Origin: Flavisolibacter tropicus
Lineage (GTDB): Bacteria; Bacteroidota; Bacteroidia; Chitinophagales; Chitinophagaceae
DNA: 64,000 nucleotides
Reading direction: 5' to 3'
NCBI RefSeq assembly: GCF_001644645.1
Contig: NZ_CP011390.1
Span: 4,729,501 to 4,793,500, forward strand
In this document: positions 45,188 through 53,617 of the stretch, piece by piece
How the letters are laid out: each line of letters opens with the position of its first letter
Numbering within the stretch: position 1 is the stretch's first letter
Position numbers and translations under genes: made by a program
Notes under the pieces: model-generated
What the model was told of the DNA's origin: nothing
The model's input: only the letters and a program-made list of their open reading frames with translations
Databases searched by the model: none

Positions 45188-45949
45188 ATGGCAGCTGCTA
45201 TTCCTCCTAAAGTGAGCAAAATCGTTGACGTATTTGTATCTATTGCCGCGGCAATCGTTATCTGGGGTGCATTAAGAAAGATCTTACACTCCCCTGACGC
45301 GGATATCTGGTTGAAAATCGGTTTGACCACAGAAGCCGTTGTATTCTTAGTTTATGGTATTCTTTATTTAAGATACCCTGCCATTGAAGCTGATCACGGC
45401 GGTGGTAAGTTAGCTGTAGCTCATGTACCTCATGCTACTGGTGCTCTTGACAAGGCATTAATGGATGCAGACATCACTCCAGCTAATCTGAACAGATTAA
45501 GCGAAAACTTTAAAAAATTAAACACTACTGTAAGCAACATGAACAACATTTCTGATGTTGTAGCTGCTACTGGTGATTATACTCAAAAAACAAGAGAAGT
45601 AACAAGTGCTTTAGCTCAGGTTAAAGATGCTTATGTAAATGCTGCTAATTCAGTTGGTGCTTTCAACCAAGCTGGAGAAGGTGCTAAACAATTCCACGAT
45701 CAAATGCAAGTAATGACAAAGAATTTGTCTTCTTTGAATACGATCTATGAATTGGAATTACAAGAAAGCAACAACCACCTGAAGGCATTGAATGGTTTTT
45801 ATGGTAAACTGGCTGAAACATCAAACGCTATGTTGACTAGCGCCGAAGATGCTAAGAAAGTACAAGAGCAAATTGGTCATTTGGCTAACAACCTGGGCCG
45901 TTTGAATAGCATCTATGGTAACATGCTGAGCGCTATGCAAGGCAGATAA
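45188..45949 (+). CDS. gldL: Gliding motility protein GldL
   Basis: A 253-residue inner-membrane protein. Two N-terminal helices (about 12-28 and 40-60) enclose KILHSPDADIWLKIGLTTEA, whose conserved charged residues belong to the ion path of the GldLM motor. A long helical, coiled-coil-like cytoplasmic part rich in Asn and Ala follows. GldL and GldM form the proton-driven motor for type IX secretion and gliding. It starts 107 bp after gldK, a gap that holds a strong hairpin. Confidence 0.96.
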   Translation: MAAAIPPKVSKIVDVFVSIAAAIVIWGALRKILHSPDADIWLKIGLTTEAVVFLVYGILYLRYPAIEADHGGGKLAVAHVPHATGALDKALMDADITPANLNRLSENFKKLNTTVSNMNNISDVVAATGDYTQKTREVTSALAQVKDAYVNAANSVGAFNQAGEGAKQFHDQMQVMTKNLSSLNTIYELELQESNNHLKALNGFYGKLAETSNAMLTSAEDAKKVQEQIGHLANNLGRLNSIYGNMLSAMQGR

Positions 45950-46008
45950 GAATGATGGTATAAAACCAATAACTGATTTAAAAACCGATACAAAATACGT
46001 AATAGAAT

Positions 46009-47562
46009 ATGGCACTACCTGCAGAGCCGCGGCAGAAGATGATTAACCTGATGTATTTGGTGTTGACAGCCCTGTTAGCATTGAACGTATCAGCTGAGAT
46101 CCTGAATGCCTTTAAAACGGTAGATAATAGCTTAGTTGCAACAAATAAAACAATTAATAGTTCCACTGAAACGATCATGGCTTCTTTTGAAGAAAAATTA
46201 AAAGAACCTGAGAGTGCTGCAAAAGCAGCAGAGTGGATGCCTAAAGCCCAACAAGCAGTTGCTTTGACCAAGGGTTTAAATGACTATATCCAAGGTTTAA
46301 AGCAAGACATTTTGAAGGGTGCTGGCTTTGATCCTGCTAAAAATGGTGACTCTACTTTTAAAGAAGATAACCAGGATGTAGCTACTCGTATCATGGTGGA
46401 AGAAGGCAAGGGCAAAGACTTGTACAACAAGTTGGCTGAATATAAAAAGCAAATGGCAGCCGTTGCTCCAGCTTTAGCAAACCAGATCAACAATTACATG
46501 CAGCAGATTGATCTGAGTGTACCTCATACAAAAAACAGTCATGGTGGTGCTAGTGGTAATAATACTTGGGAGGGTGCTTACTTCCGTATGGTACCTACAG
46601 TAGCAGCTCTTACTATGCTGAGTAAGTTTCAGAATGACGTAAAGACTTCTGAAAACAAAGTGGTTTCTTTATTCCACGAGCAAGTAGGTCAAGTTAAAGT
46701 ACGTTACAACCAGTTTGCTGCTATCGTAGGTCAAAGCTCAAACTACTTAATGCCTGGCCAAGAATTAACAATAAATGCTGGGGTTGGTGCGTTTAGTACT
46801 GATGCTAAGCCACAAATCAGCATTGGTGGTGTAGGTGTACCAGTAAATGCTGAAGGTGTAGCTGAATGGAAAACAATGGCAAGTGCTATTGGTACCAGAC
46901 AAGTTCCTGTAAACATTCAGTATATGGACCAGGATGGTAACATGAAAACAATTTCTAAGACCATTACCTATACTGTAGGTCAGGCTAACGCTTCAATTGC
47001 CCTTGATAAAATGAACGTTCTGTATGTAGGTATCGATAACCCAGTATCTATTGCTGCCAGTGGTGGTGGTGATGATAAAGTGCAGGCTTCAATTACTGGC
47101 GGCGGCGGTTCTTTAGTTAAAGTTGGCCCTGGTAAATACATCGCTAAAGTAAATAGCGTAACTGATGATTGTAAGATCACTGTGTCTGTTGATGGAAAAG
47201 TAGCTGGTGCTTCTATGTTCCGTGTACGTACCATTCCTACACCAGTAGCGACAATTGGTGGTTATGCTTCTGGTGAGAATGTAAACGCTGGAGCTTTCAA
47301 ATCTCAGGCAGGTGTGGGTGCTTATATTAAAGATTTTCCTTTTGATCTGAAATATACTGTTACATCCTTTACGCTCACCGGTGATACAGAAGAAGGTGAT
47401 CTTATTGAAGCTGCATGTACTGGTAATACTTGGAGTGCACAAGCAAGATCTCTGATCAACCGATTGAAGCCAGGTGCTACAATAACTGTTGATGGTATTC
47501 GTGCACTGGGACCTGATGGCAGAAGCATGAAATTGCCTTCATTGGTATATTATATCAAATAA
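46009..47562 (+). CDS. gldM: Gliding motility protein GldM
   Basis: A 517-residue protein with one N-terminal membrane helix (INLMYLVLTALLALNVSAEI, preceded by MALPAEPRQKM) and a long periplasmic part. The helical segment to about residue 225 is followed by beta-rich domains D2-D4 (for example NQFAAIVGQSSNYLMPGQEL). GldM dimers insert into the GldL pentamer and reach across the periplasm to the GldKN ring, transmitting rotation. It is 59 bp from gldL and 9 bp from gldN. Confidence 0.96.
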   Translation: MALPAEPRQKMINLMYLVLTALLALNVSAEILNAFKTVDNSLVATNKTINSSTETIMASFEEKLKEPESAAKAAEWMPKAQQAVALTKGLNDYIQGLKQDILKGAGFDPAKNGDSTFKEDNQDVATRIMVEEGKGKDLYNKLAEYKKQMAAVAPALANQINNYMQQIDLSVPHTKNSHGGASGNNTWEGAYFRMVPTVAALTMLSKFQNDVKTSENKVVSLFHEQVGQVKVRYNQFAAIVGQSSNYLMPGQELTINAGVGAFSTDAKPQISIGGVGVPVNAEGVAEWKTMASAIGTRQVPVNIQYMDQDGNMKTISKTITYTVGQANASIALDKMNVLYVGIDNPVSIAASGGGDDKVQASITGGGGSLVKVGPGKYIAKVNSVTDDCKITVSVDGKVAGASMFRVRTIPTPVATIGGYASGENVNAGAFKSQAGVGAYIKDFPFDLKYTVTSFTLTGDTEEGDLIEAACTGNTWSAQARSLINRLKPGATITVDGIRALGPDGRSMKLPSLVYYIK

Positions 47563-47571
47563 TTAAGCTTT

Positions 47572-48627
47572 ATGAACATGAAAAGCAATATTCTCAAATT
47601 TTGTCTCGTTTGTTTGGCTGTATCTTCACTAGCAGTGAATGCAGATGCGCAGCGTGCTCCTCGTAGAAGGACAGGCGGCGGTAATCCTCCTGCTGGTAAT
47701 ACAGGTGGACAAACGCAAACAGAAAGCGAGCAAAATAATGTTAACCGTCAACCTTCTGGTTATAATCCCTATGGTAATATTCCTATTAGGGTAGATAACA
47801 GTTCCGGTGGTTATAATGATTCATCTTTTAAAAAGTCGCTGCGTCCAGATGCAGCTTTTGATAAAAGCTTTATCAACGAAAGAACGCCACTTCCTTATGA
47901 GCATTTGCGTTGGGATGACGCCTTATATTCAGAAAAAGTATGGCGTGAATTGGATCTGCGTGAGAAAATGAACCAGCCCTTCCGCTTTAAGGCTGAAGAT
48001 GATAATGGTGATCAGCGATTCATTTCAATTTTGCTTAGAGCAGTTAAATCCGGACAAGTGACAGCGTTCTCTCCAGAAGATGATCGTTTCACAACTCCAT
48101 TGACTGCCGCTGAAGTAGGCCAGTTAACTGCAGGCGGTTCTGCTGATACCAGCCCTGTACGTGATCCTAATGACCCCAACAAAATCATTGAGTATGTGGT
48201 AACACAATCTTCTTTTGATCCGGAATCTGTAACCAAATTACGTATCAAGGAAGAGTGGGTATTTGATAGAGAAGCCAGCCGCATGTTTGTAAGAATTTTG
48301 GGTATTGCTCCGTTAAAAACTTCTTATCTGCCAAACGGCCAAGAGCGTGGTAACACCGTAATGTTCTGGGTATATTATCCTGACTTGCGTCCTACATTGG
48401 CAAAGTATGAAGTATATAATCCAAAGAATATGGGTATGGGTCGTATGACATGGGAAGAGCTTTTTGAAAGTCGTATGTTCTCTAGTTATATTACCAAGTC
48501 TACGTTGGATAATCCTTTCAACCAAACTATCAAGGTGCGTCTTAAAGACCCTATCCTTAGCTTGTTAGAAGGCGATAATATTAAAGATCGCATTTTCAAC
48601 TACGAGCAAGACCTTTGGTCTTACTAA
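47572..48627 (+). CDS. gldN: Gliding motility protein GldN
   Basis: A 351-residue exported protein with a signal peptide (core SNILKFCLVCLAVSSLAVNA, cleavage before DAQ). A Gly/Asn/Gln-rich linker (about 28-75) precedes the GldN domain with PLPYEHLRWDDALYSEKVWR and VFWVYYPDLRPTLAKYE-like strands near residues 260-280. GldN partners GldK in the outer-membrane-associated ring of type IX secretion. Translation may begin at 47572 or at the ATG two codons on. A terminator follows the stop by about 23 bp. Confidence 0.95.
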   Translation: MNMKSNILKFCLVCLAVSSLAVNADAQRAPRRRTGGGNPPAGNTGGQTQTESEQNNVNRQPSGYNPYGNIPIRVDNSSGGYNDSSFKKSLRPDAAFDKSFINERTPLPYEHLRWDDALYSEKVWRELDLREKMNQPFRFKAEDDNGDQRFISILLRAVKSGQVTAFSPEDDRFTTPLTAAEVGQLTAGGSADTSPVRDPNDPNKIIEYVVTQSSFDPESVTKLRIKEEWVFDREASRMFVRILGIAPLKTSYLPNGQERGNTVMFWVYYPDLRPTLAKYEVYNPKNMGMGRMTWEELFESRMFSSYITKSTLDNPFNQTIKVRLKDPILSLLEGDNIKDRIFNYEQDLWSY

Positions 48628-48650
48628 GATGGAATTGTAAATAATAAAAA

Positions 48651-48678
48651 AACCCGCATATACATGCGGGTTTTTTTA
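48651..48678 (+). terminator. Terminator of the gldKLMN operon
   Basis: AACCCGCAT (48651-48659) and ATGCGGGTT (48664-48672) form a 9-bp stem with a 4-nt loop and are followed by a run of T. A-tracts upstream make it usable on the minus strand too, for uvrC. Confidence 0.92.
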
Positions 48679-48765
48679 TTGCCAATAGGTGACATTGTAA
48701 CTAAATAACCTTTTTTAAAATATGAGTAAACAGCTCTATGAAATCTGGGTAAATGTTGTATTTTT

Positions 48766-48837
48766 ATCTCGGTTTTTCATAGGATATTGGATTTTAAAGC
48801 GGGGCTGAATTTCCATTCTGGCCCCATTTTATTTTTA
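48766..48837 (+). ncRNA. Candidate small RNA, copy A
   Basis: The 36-bp block 48761-48796 recurs exactly on the minus strand at 26990-27025. It starts in a TATTTTTA -7-like element (48759-48766), carries the core GGATATTGGATTTTA, and runs into a GC-rich hairpin (GGGGC...GCCCC, 48801-48825) with a T-rich tail. Two unlinked copies with different terminators but the same 5' part suggest a small-RNA family of about 65-70 nt. I do not recognise it. Function is unknown. Confidence 0.55.
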
Positions 48838-50649
48838 GGCTTTATCCTCCTCAGTATTAAAGTAGGCCTTTACAATTTTTGCCTTAGAAATACCTACCAC
48901 TTTAGCTAACTCTTCAAGCGTTTGTTTACGTACGTTATTTACAGATCGGAATGTTTTTAGTAATTGATTAGCTGTAGTAGAGCCAATACCTTTAATATCC
49001 TCCAGCTCATTTTTGAACGTGCCTTCACTACGTTTCTTTCTGTGAAAATTTACACCATGATTGTGCACTTCATCCCGGATTCGTCGAATCAGTTTATGAC
49101 TCTCACTATCGTAGGGTAGTTTCAGGCTTTGCTGATCGCCAACAAAGAAAAGCTCTTCTTCATTCTTGGCTAAGCCAACCAATGTCATTTTACCTTGCAG
49201 CTTCAATTCTATTATAGCTTCATGAGCCGCATTTAACTGCCCTTTACCACCATCTATAATAACCAATTGTGGGAAATCTTCACCTTCCGCCAATAAGCGT
49301 TTATATCGCCTGTAAACGGCTTCTTTCATGGTGGCAAAGTCATTAATGCCTTCAACTGTTTTTACATTAAATACACGATAATCTTTCTTGCTAGGTTCTC
49401 CATTTTTAAAGCAGACCATAGCTGAAACCGGATAGCTACCCTGGAAGTTGGAGTTATCAAAACATTCAATATGTGTAGGCACTTCGCTGAGCTGCAGATC
49501 GTCTTTAATCTGTATCAATACCTTTTGTTTGCTAACGCCAGTTCCATTACCGCGTAGGCGGTTCTTATGTTGCAGCTCGCTGATAAAGTATTGTACATTC
49601 TTTTCAGAGAGGTCTAATAATTTTTTCTTTTCACCCGCTTTCGGTATCGTGATCTGAACACCGGGTTCTTCATATTCCAGTGGGAATGGCACCACAATTT
49701 CTTTTGCCGAGCTATTAAAGGTTGTGCGCAACTGACCTATGGTAAAGGCAAGGATCTCTTCTACAGTTTCATCCAATTGCGCCTCTACCTTTAGCGTCTT
49801 AGTTTGCACAATGGAACCGTTCTCCATCATTAAGTAGTTGACATAAGCAATGTCTCCTTCTTTTTGAATGGAAAACACGTCCAGGCCATCTAAGGAATTG
49901 CTGACAATGATTGAGCGCGACTGGTAGTTTTCAAGAAACTTGATCTTTTTCTGAACCAATGCTGCTTTTTCAAACTCTAATGATTCAGCATATGCTTTCA
50001 TTTCATTTTTGAAATGCTGAAATACAGGAGTTAGGTGACCTTTTAAAAGGTTCTTTATCTGAGCAATGTTGTCGTTATAGTTATCCAGCGTTTGATGACC
50101 TTCACAAGGACCTTTACAATTGCCTAAATGATATTCCAGGCAAACCTTAAACTTGCCTTTTTCAATATTTTTTGGTGTCAGGTGTAAGGGACAGGTACGT
50201 AATGGAATGGTTTGTTTAATGAAGTCCAGCAGGTCTTTTACCTTACTTACTGATGTGTAAGGGCCAAAGTATTGCGACCCGTCTTCAATCTTTTGTCTTG
50301 TTAGAAATACTCTAGGAAAATCTTCATTCTTAATAACAATGTAAGGATAGGTTTTGTCGTCCTTCAAATTGATATTGAACAACGGCTGAAACTGCTTAAT
50401 CAGTGAGTTTTCTAATAAAAAAGCATCCTGCTCTGAGTTAACAATAGTAAACTCGATACGCTTGATCCGCTTTACCAGTTCATGCGTTTTATAACTGCTG
50501 ATGTTCTTATTAAAATAAGAGCTTACACGCTTGCGAATGTCTTTGGCCTTGCCTACATAAAGCAGCGTACCATTAATGTCATAGTATTTGTAGATACCCG
50601 GTAGATGGGGTAATGTTGATGAAATTTGTTGAAATTCTATACTCGTCAT
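48835..50649 (-). CDS. uvrC: UvrABC excinuclease subunit C
   Basis: A 604-residue DNA-repair nuclease. The N-terminal GIY-YIG domain shows LPGIYKYYDINGTLLYVGKA; a UVR motif for UvrB contact lies around 205-240 (ESLEFEKAALVQKKIKFLEN); the RNase-H-like endonuclease domain includes HIECFDNSNFQGSYPVSAMV and LVIIDGGKGQLNAA; the C-terminal helix-hairpin-helix has IKGIGSTTANQLLKTF. It makes both incisions around bulky lesions. The stop touches the end of the candidate small RNA. The lipoprotein gene starting upstream ends 18 bp before it on the same strand. Confidence 0.96.
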   Translation of the reverse strand: MTSIEFQQISSTLPHLPGIYKYYDINGTLLYVGKAKDIRKRVSSYFNKNISSYKTHELVKRIKRIEFTIVNSEQDAFLLENSLIKQFQPLFNINLKDDKTYPYIVIKNEDFPRVFLTRQKIEDGSQYFGPYTSVSKVKDLLDFIKQTIPLRTCPLHLTPKNIEKGKFKVCLEYHLGNCKGPCEGHQTLDNYNDNIAQIKNLLKGHLTPVFQHFKNEMKAYAESLEFEKAALVQKKIKFLENYQSRSIIVSNSLDGLDVFSIQKEGDIAYVNYLMMENGSIVQTKTLKVEAQLDETVEEILAFTIGQLRTTFNSSAKEIVVPFPLEYEEPGVQITIPKAGEKKKLLDLSEKNVQYFISELQHKNRLRGNGTGVSKQKVLIQIKDDLQLSEVPTHIECFDNSNFQGSYPVSAMVCFKNGEPSKKDYRVFNVKTVEGINDFATMKEAVYRRYKRLLAEGEDFPQLVIIDGGKGQLNAAHEAIIELKLQGKMTLVGLAKNEEELFFVGDQQSLKLPYDSESHKLIRRIRDEVHNHGVNFHRKKRSEGTFKNELEDIKGIGSTTANQLLKTFRSVNNVRKQTLEELAKVVGISKAKIVKAYFNTEEDKA

Positions 50650-50667
50650 TTATTTCAGTCCTCACAA

Positions 50668-51249
50668 TTATTCTGCCGAAGGGCCTTCTGTCCAGATCAC
50701 CTGAACGGTTTTAATTTGCTCCGGCTGGTTAGGCTTTTGTGTTATCGTTACAATCCGAAACCATTTATTGACCTCCCAAAGCATTTTTTGCTGTACAGAG
50801 CTACTGCCATCTTCAAAGGAGCGATCAATAAAAATGGTTCTTACCTGATCCCCTTCATTAGCATTGGGCTTTATGATCACCTCTTGTCGTCTTACTTCTG
50901 CATCTTCTTCTTTAGGGGTATAAGTAATTACTGCAGATTGTAATACCTCATCATATATTTTGGTCTCTGTATAATCGTCTTTCCATTTATTTTTTGAGAT
51001 ATCTGGGATCTCCAAAAAGTCTTTGGCTTGTGCTTTAAAATCTTCCCTTTTAATAATAGTAGTATCAGAGTGGTTGTTTATCGTTTCAATACGTCGGATA
51101 TTGTATAACGAGGTGTCTACATGGGCAATCTGGCTTTCTATGTATGACTTAATGGGAAAATAAGGTTCTGCATCGGCCGCTTCTATTTTAGCCTTATTCT
51201 GACAAGAAAATAGTAAGGGTAGGAAGGGTAATAATAACCATTTACTCAT
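50668..51249 (-). CDS. Hypothetical lipoprotein
   Basis: A 193-residue exported protein. The N-terminus MSKWLLLPFLPLLFSCQNKA has a lipobox-like LLFSC, so Cys16 is probably lipidated. The rest is soluble with mixed helices and strands and several acidic or Lys-rich patches (TYTPKEEDAEVRRQEVIIKP). No domain was recognised. It lies 18 bp upstream of uvrC on the same strand, so it may be read with that gene, though no functional link is evident. Confidence 0.72.
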   Translation of the reverse strand: MSKWLLLPFLPLLFSCQNKAKIEAADAEPYFPIKSYIESQIAHVDTSLYNIRRIETINNHSDTTIIKREDFKAQAKDFLEIPDISKNKWKDDYTETKIYDEVLQSAVITYTPKEEDAEVRRQEVIIKPNANEGDQVRTIFIDRSFEDGSSSVQQKMLWEVNKWFRIVTITQKPNQPEQIKTVQVIWTEGPSAE

Positions 51250-51301
51250 GCCCTAAAATTACTATGCTTTAAGATAAGCAGAACAAAGGAAAGGTTAAGA
51301 A

Positions 51302-51326
51302 CAAAAAATCCCGCACGAAGCGGGAT
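51302..51326 (-). terminator. Terminator after the anti-sigma-like gene
   Basis: ATCCCGC (51308-51314) and GCGGGAT (51320-51326) pair around a 5-nt loop; on the minus strand the stem is followed by six T. Confidence 0.88.
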
Positions 51327-51346
51327 GAAAGCAATTAGCTCGGGCC

Positions 51347-52708
51347 TTATTTCGGATACTCAGAATCTTTTTTCTCAGCTTCCTTTTTGTTGATAGAGAC
51401 TCCGACCTTGAAGCCAAAGTCAAACAGGTTTTCTTTAACCGGGTATTTCTCAATAAAGCTTGATAATAGTTGATAGCGCATTTGAGGGCCTACCTGCCAA
51501 TTCATCCGCCCTGTAGAGTAAGAAACAAAGGCTTCTGCTGACGCATTTACATTCCAGCGGCGAGTTAGCCAAGGCACTTCTGAGTAGTTTTTATAATCAC
51601 TCGATATTACATAGGTTCTATCGCCAATCAGGTAGGTAGGTTGAACGGTACCTGCTACACCAAAGTGTGTTTTGTTATTATTATTAAAGTGTACTTCAGC
51701 ACCGAGGGGAGCAGACACCTGGAAGTAAAAGTTTTGTAACCAATCTGACTTGTAGCCATTAAAATTGCGGTAGTCTGAAATAGAGCCTACATAGTCAACA
51801 CCATTGTCATTACCACGGTTCAAGGCAATAGTGGCTACTTCTGGAGAGGATTTGAACGCTTTAATGTCGTAGCGATTTATATTAAATTGTAAACCGCCGC
51901 GCAAATTGATGCTATGCGTAATGGGATATCTGGTTGCCAGCCCTAATTCTAATCCAAGATCTGGTTTATGTGTGACAGCATCGTTAACATTAATGGATGG
52001 TCTAGGATTGCTTGTTAATAAGTTTGGTTGAGGTAAAGAACGCAAATATGACTTATTCTCTGAAAGCTTTCTATAACTTACTGTAGGTGTAAAAAATACC
52101 TGCACTCCAAGTTTAGCTTTTTTGCGTCCGGCCTTAAATAAGTTGGTAACACTTTCAATGCTTAAAGGATATTTAGTAGGCGTTTCTGGAGTGTTAGCAG
52201 ATGCTTGCTCTGTTTCAGAAGCTACAGGGTCTGAATCAACAACAGTGGGCGTAAATCCGTTAATAGCCGTTAGGGTCATTAGAGTCGGCACGTGCTGGCT
52301 CTGGTCAGCTCCATTATTCTTTTGTTGATAAGTTGACTGATCAGCAGTTACTGCATTACCAGTTGCGTTCGTTGGGCGTTGCTTTATATCAATTACCTTG
52401 GCTTCAGTAGAAGCTGTGGACGTCAAAGAATGTGAAGGTGAAGAAGGCACATTGTTTTTGCCTTGTATTTCTGAAGGTAGCGTAGCTACTGGTGTTGGTG
52501 CTAATTGTTTGGAGTTATCTATTAGGAAATAGCCTAAAACGGAAGAAAGCAATAAGAACGCACTGCTGGCAAAGGCTACCCGGCGTCGGCGCTTTTTCAG
52601 GTTGGCCGCTATTCCTTGCCATACCTGATCTGAAGGCCGCATGCGTATTCCATCAGCGCTTTGCTTCAGAAAATCCTCAAACTCATCATTTAAAAAATTA
52701 CTCTCCAT
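51347..52708 (-). CDS. Anti-sigma-like membrane protein with beta-barrel-like C-terminus
   Basis: A 453-residue protein. The first 42 residues are cytoplasmic-looking (NDEFEDFLKQSADGIRMRPS, then basic KKRRRR), followed by one membrane helix (about 44-63), a Ser/Thr/Pro-rich linker (70-180), and about 260 residues of alternating strands resembling an outer-membrane barrel domain (LGLELGLATRYPITHSINLR, FYFQVSAPLGAEVHFNNN). It follows an ECF sigma gene by 26 bp, so the N-terminus may bind that sigma factor. The combination of an inner-membrane anchor and a barrel-like domain is odd; no family name is given. Confidence 0.7.
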   Translation of the reverse strand: MESNFLNDEFEDFLKQSADGIRMRPSDQVWQGIAANLKKRRRRVAFASSAFLLLSSVLGYFLIDNSKQLAPTPVATLPSEIQGKNNVPSSPSHSLTSTASTEAKVIDIKQRPTNATGNAVTADQSTYQQKNNGADQSQHVPTLMTLTAINGFTPTVVDSDPVASETEQASANTPETPTKYPLSIESVTNLFKAGRKKAKLGVQVFFTPTVSYRKLSENKSYLRSLPQPNLLTSNPRPSINVNDAVTHKPDLGLELGLATRYPITHSINLRGGLQFNINRYDIKAFKSSPEVATIALNRGNDNGVDYVGSISDYRNFNGYKSDWLQNFYFQVSAPLGAEVHFNNNNKTHFGVAGTVQPTYLIGDRTYVISSDYKNYSEVPWLTRRWNVNASAEAFVSYSTGRMNWQVGPQMRYQLLSSFIEKYPVKENLFDFGFKVGVSINKKEAEKKDSEYPK

Positions 52709-52734
52709 AGTGAGCCAGCAATTAAGGGATTAGA

Positions 52735-53313
52735 TCAACGACCACCAGACCCTGCGGCTAGTGCCTGATCTTTTGCCTTATAAATAATATTCTTTTTAAC
52801 TAAAATGTCTTCCAACATTGCTTTTGCCCTGGTATACTGGCTTCGACTTGTGCTTTCTTCAATGTCCAACATGGCACCGATTTCCCGGTGCGAATACCCC
52901 TCCACAGCATATAAGTTCAAAACCGTCCGATAGCCTATTGGCAAAAGACGGATACACTCTACCACTTGCTTTGCCTGGATAATAGATGGAATACTTTCCT
53001 CTCGTACCTGTAAAGCCGTTGCATGAATCAGATCCACGCTTTCTGTAAACTTCTTGTTTTTCTTCAAAATGTTGATACAGGTATGTACGATGATCCGGCG
53101 GATCCATCCTTCTAATGCACCACGGTTTTCAAAAGTGTGTATCTGTGAAAACACCTTAATAAAACCTTCCTGTAACATATCCTCGGCATCCTCTCGGTTA
53201 TGTGCATACCGGTAACAGACTGCTAGCATCTTAGCACAATACTTTTCGTACAGTGCTTTCTGGGCAACAGCCTTGTTCTGAATACAACCTTGTAAAAGGG
53301 CTTCCTCGGTCAT
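52735..53313 (-). CDS. ECF-type RNA polymerase sigma factor
   Basis: A 192-residue sigma-70 family protein with regions 2 and 4 only. Region 2 carries MLAVCYRYAHNREDAEDMLQ and EGFIKVFSQIHTFENRGALE; region 4 has LPIGYRTVLNLYAVEGYSHR and EIGAMLDIEESTSRSQYTRA. It directs transcription of a small regulon, usually under control of a membrane anti-sigma factor; the next gene, 26 bp downstream, encodes a membrane protein with a suitable N-terminus. It is unrelated in close sequence to the carotenoid-locus sigma factor. Confidence 0.92.
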   Translation of the reverse strand: MTEEALLQGCIQNKAVAQKALYEKYCAKMLAVCYRYAHNREDAEDMLQEGFIKVFSQIHTFENRGALEGWIRRIIVHTCINILKKNKKFTESVDLIHATALQVREESIPSIIQAKQVVECIRLLPIGYRTVLNLYAVEGYSHREIGAMLDIEESTSRSQYTRAKAMLEDILVKKNIIYKAKDQALAAGSGGR

Positions 53314-53587
53314 AAAATCCGTGTGGGTGCCTGTAAGTTAGACAATTTTTTGAAATGATTGCTGCACCAATGCTCAAAAAATTATGGAAAAAAAGCTAAA
53401 TAAACCCTTTCCAGATAAACTGTGGAATACGACTGTTTTAACCGATTTTAAATAATTGAACCAGTGCTTCTAACATATATCGATTTGCTATAAAATGACT
53501 TAGAGGCATTTTTATAGCCTATAGCGAATTGAGGGTTACTGGTTGGGTTAGGCGAAAGAGCCACTCCTGCTGTTTGATATATAAGAA
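53314..53587. other. Intergenic region upstream of the ECF sigma gene
   Basis: AT-rich, no gene seen. The promoter of the minus-strand sigma gene should lie in the first 100 bp, but no clear -33/-7 pair was found. Confidence 0.4.
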
Positions 53588-53617
53588 AAGAAAAGGCCCG
53601 TTGCCGGGCCTTTTCTT
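53588..53617 (-). terminator. Terminator of the TonB receptor gene
   Basis: AAGAAAAGGCCCG (53588-53600) and CGGGCCTTTTCTT (53605-53617) form a 13-bp stem with a 4-nt loop; the gene's stop codon lies inside the stem. Confidence 0.88.
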
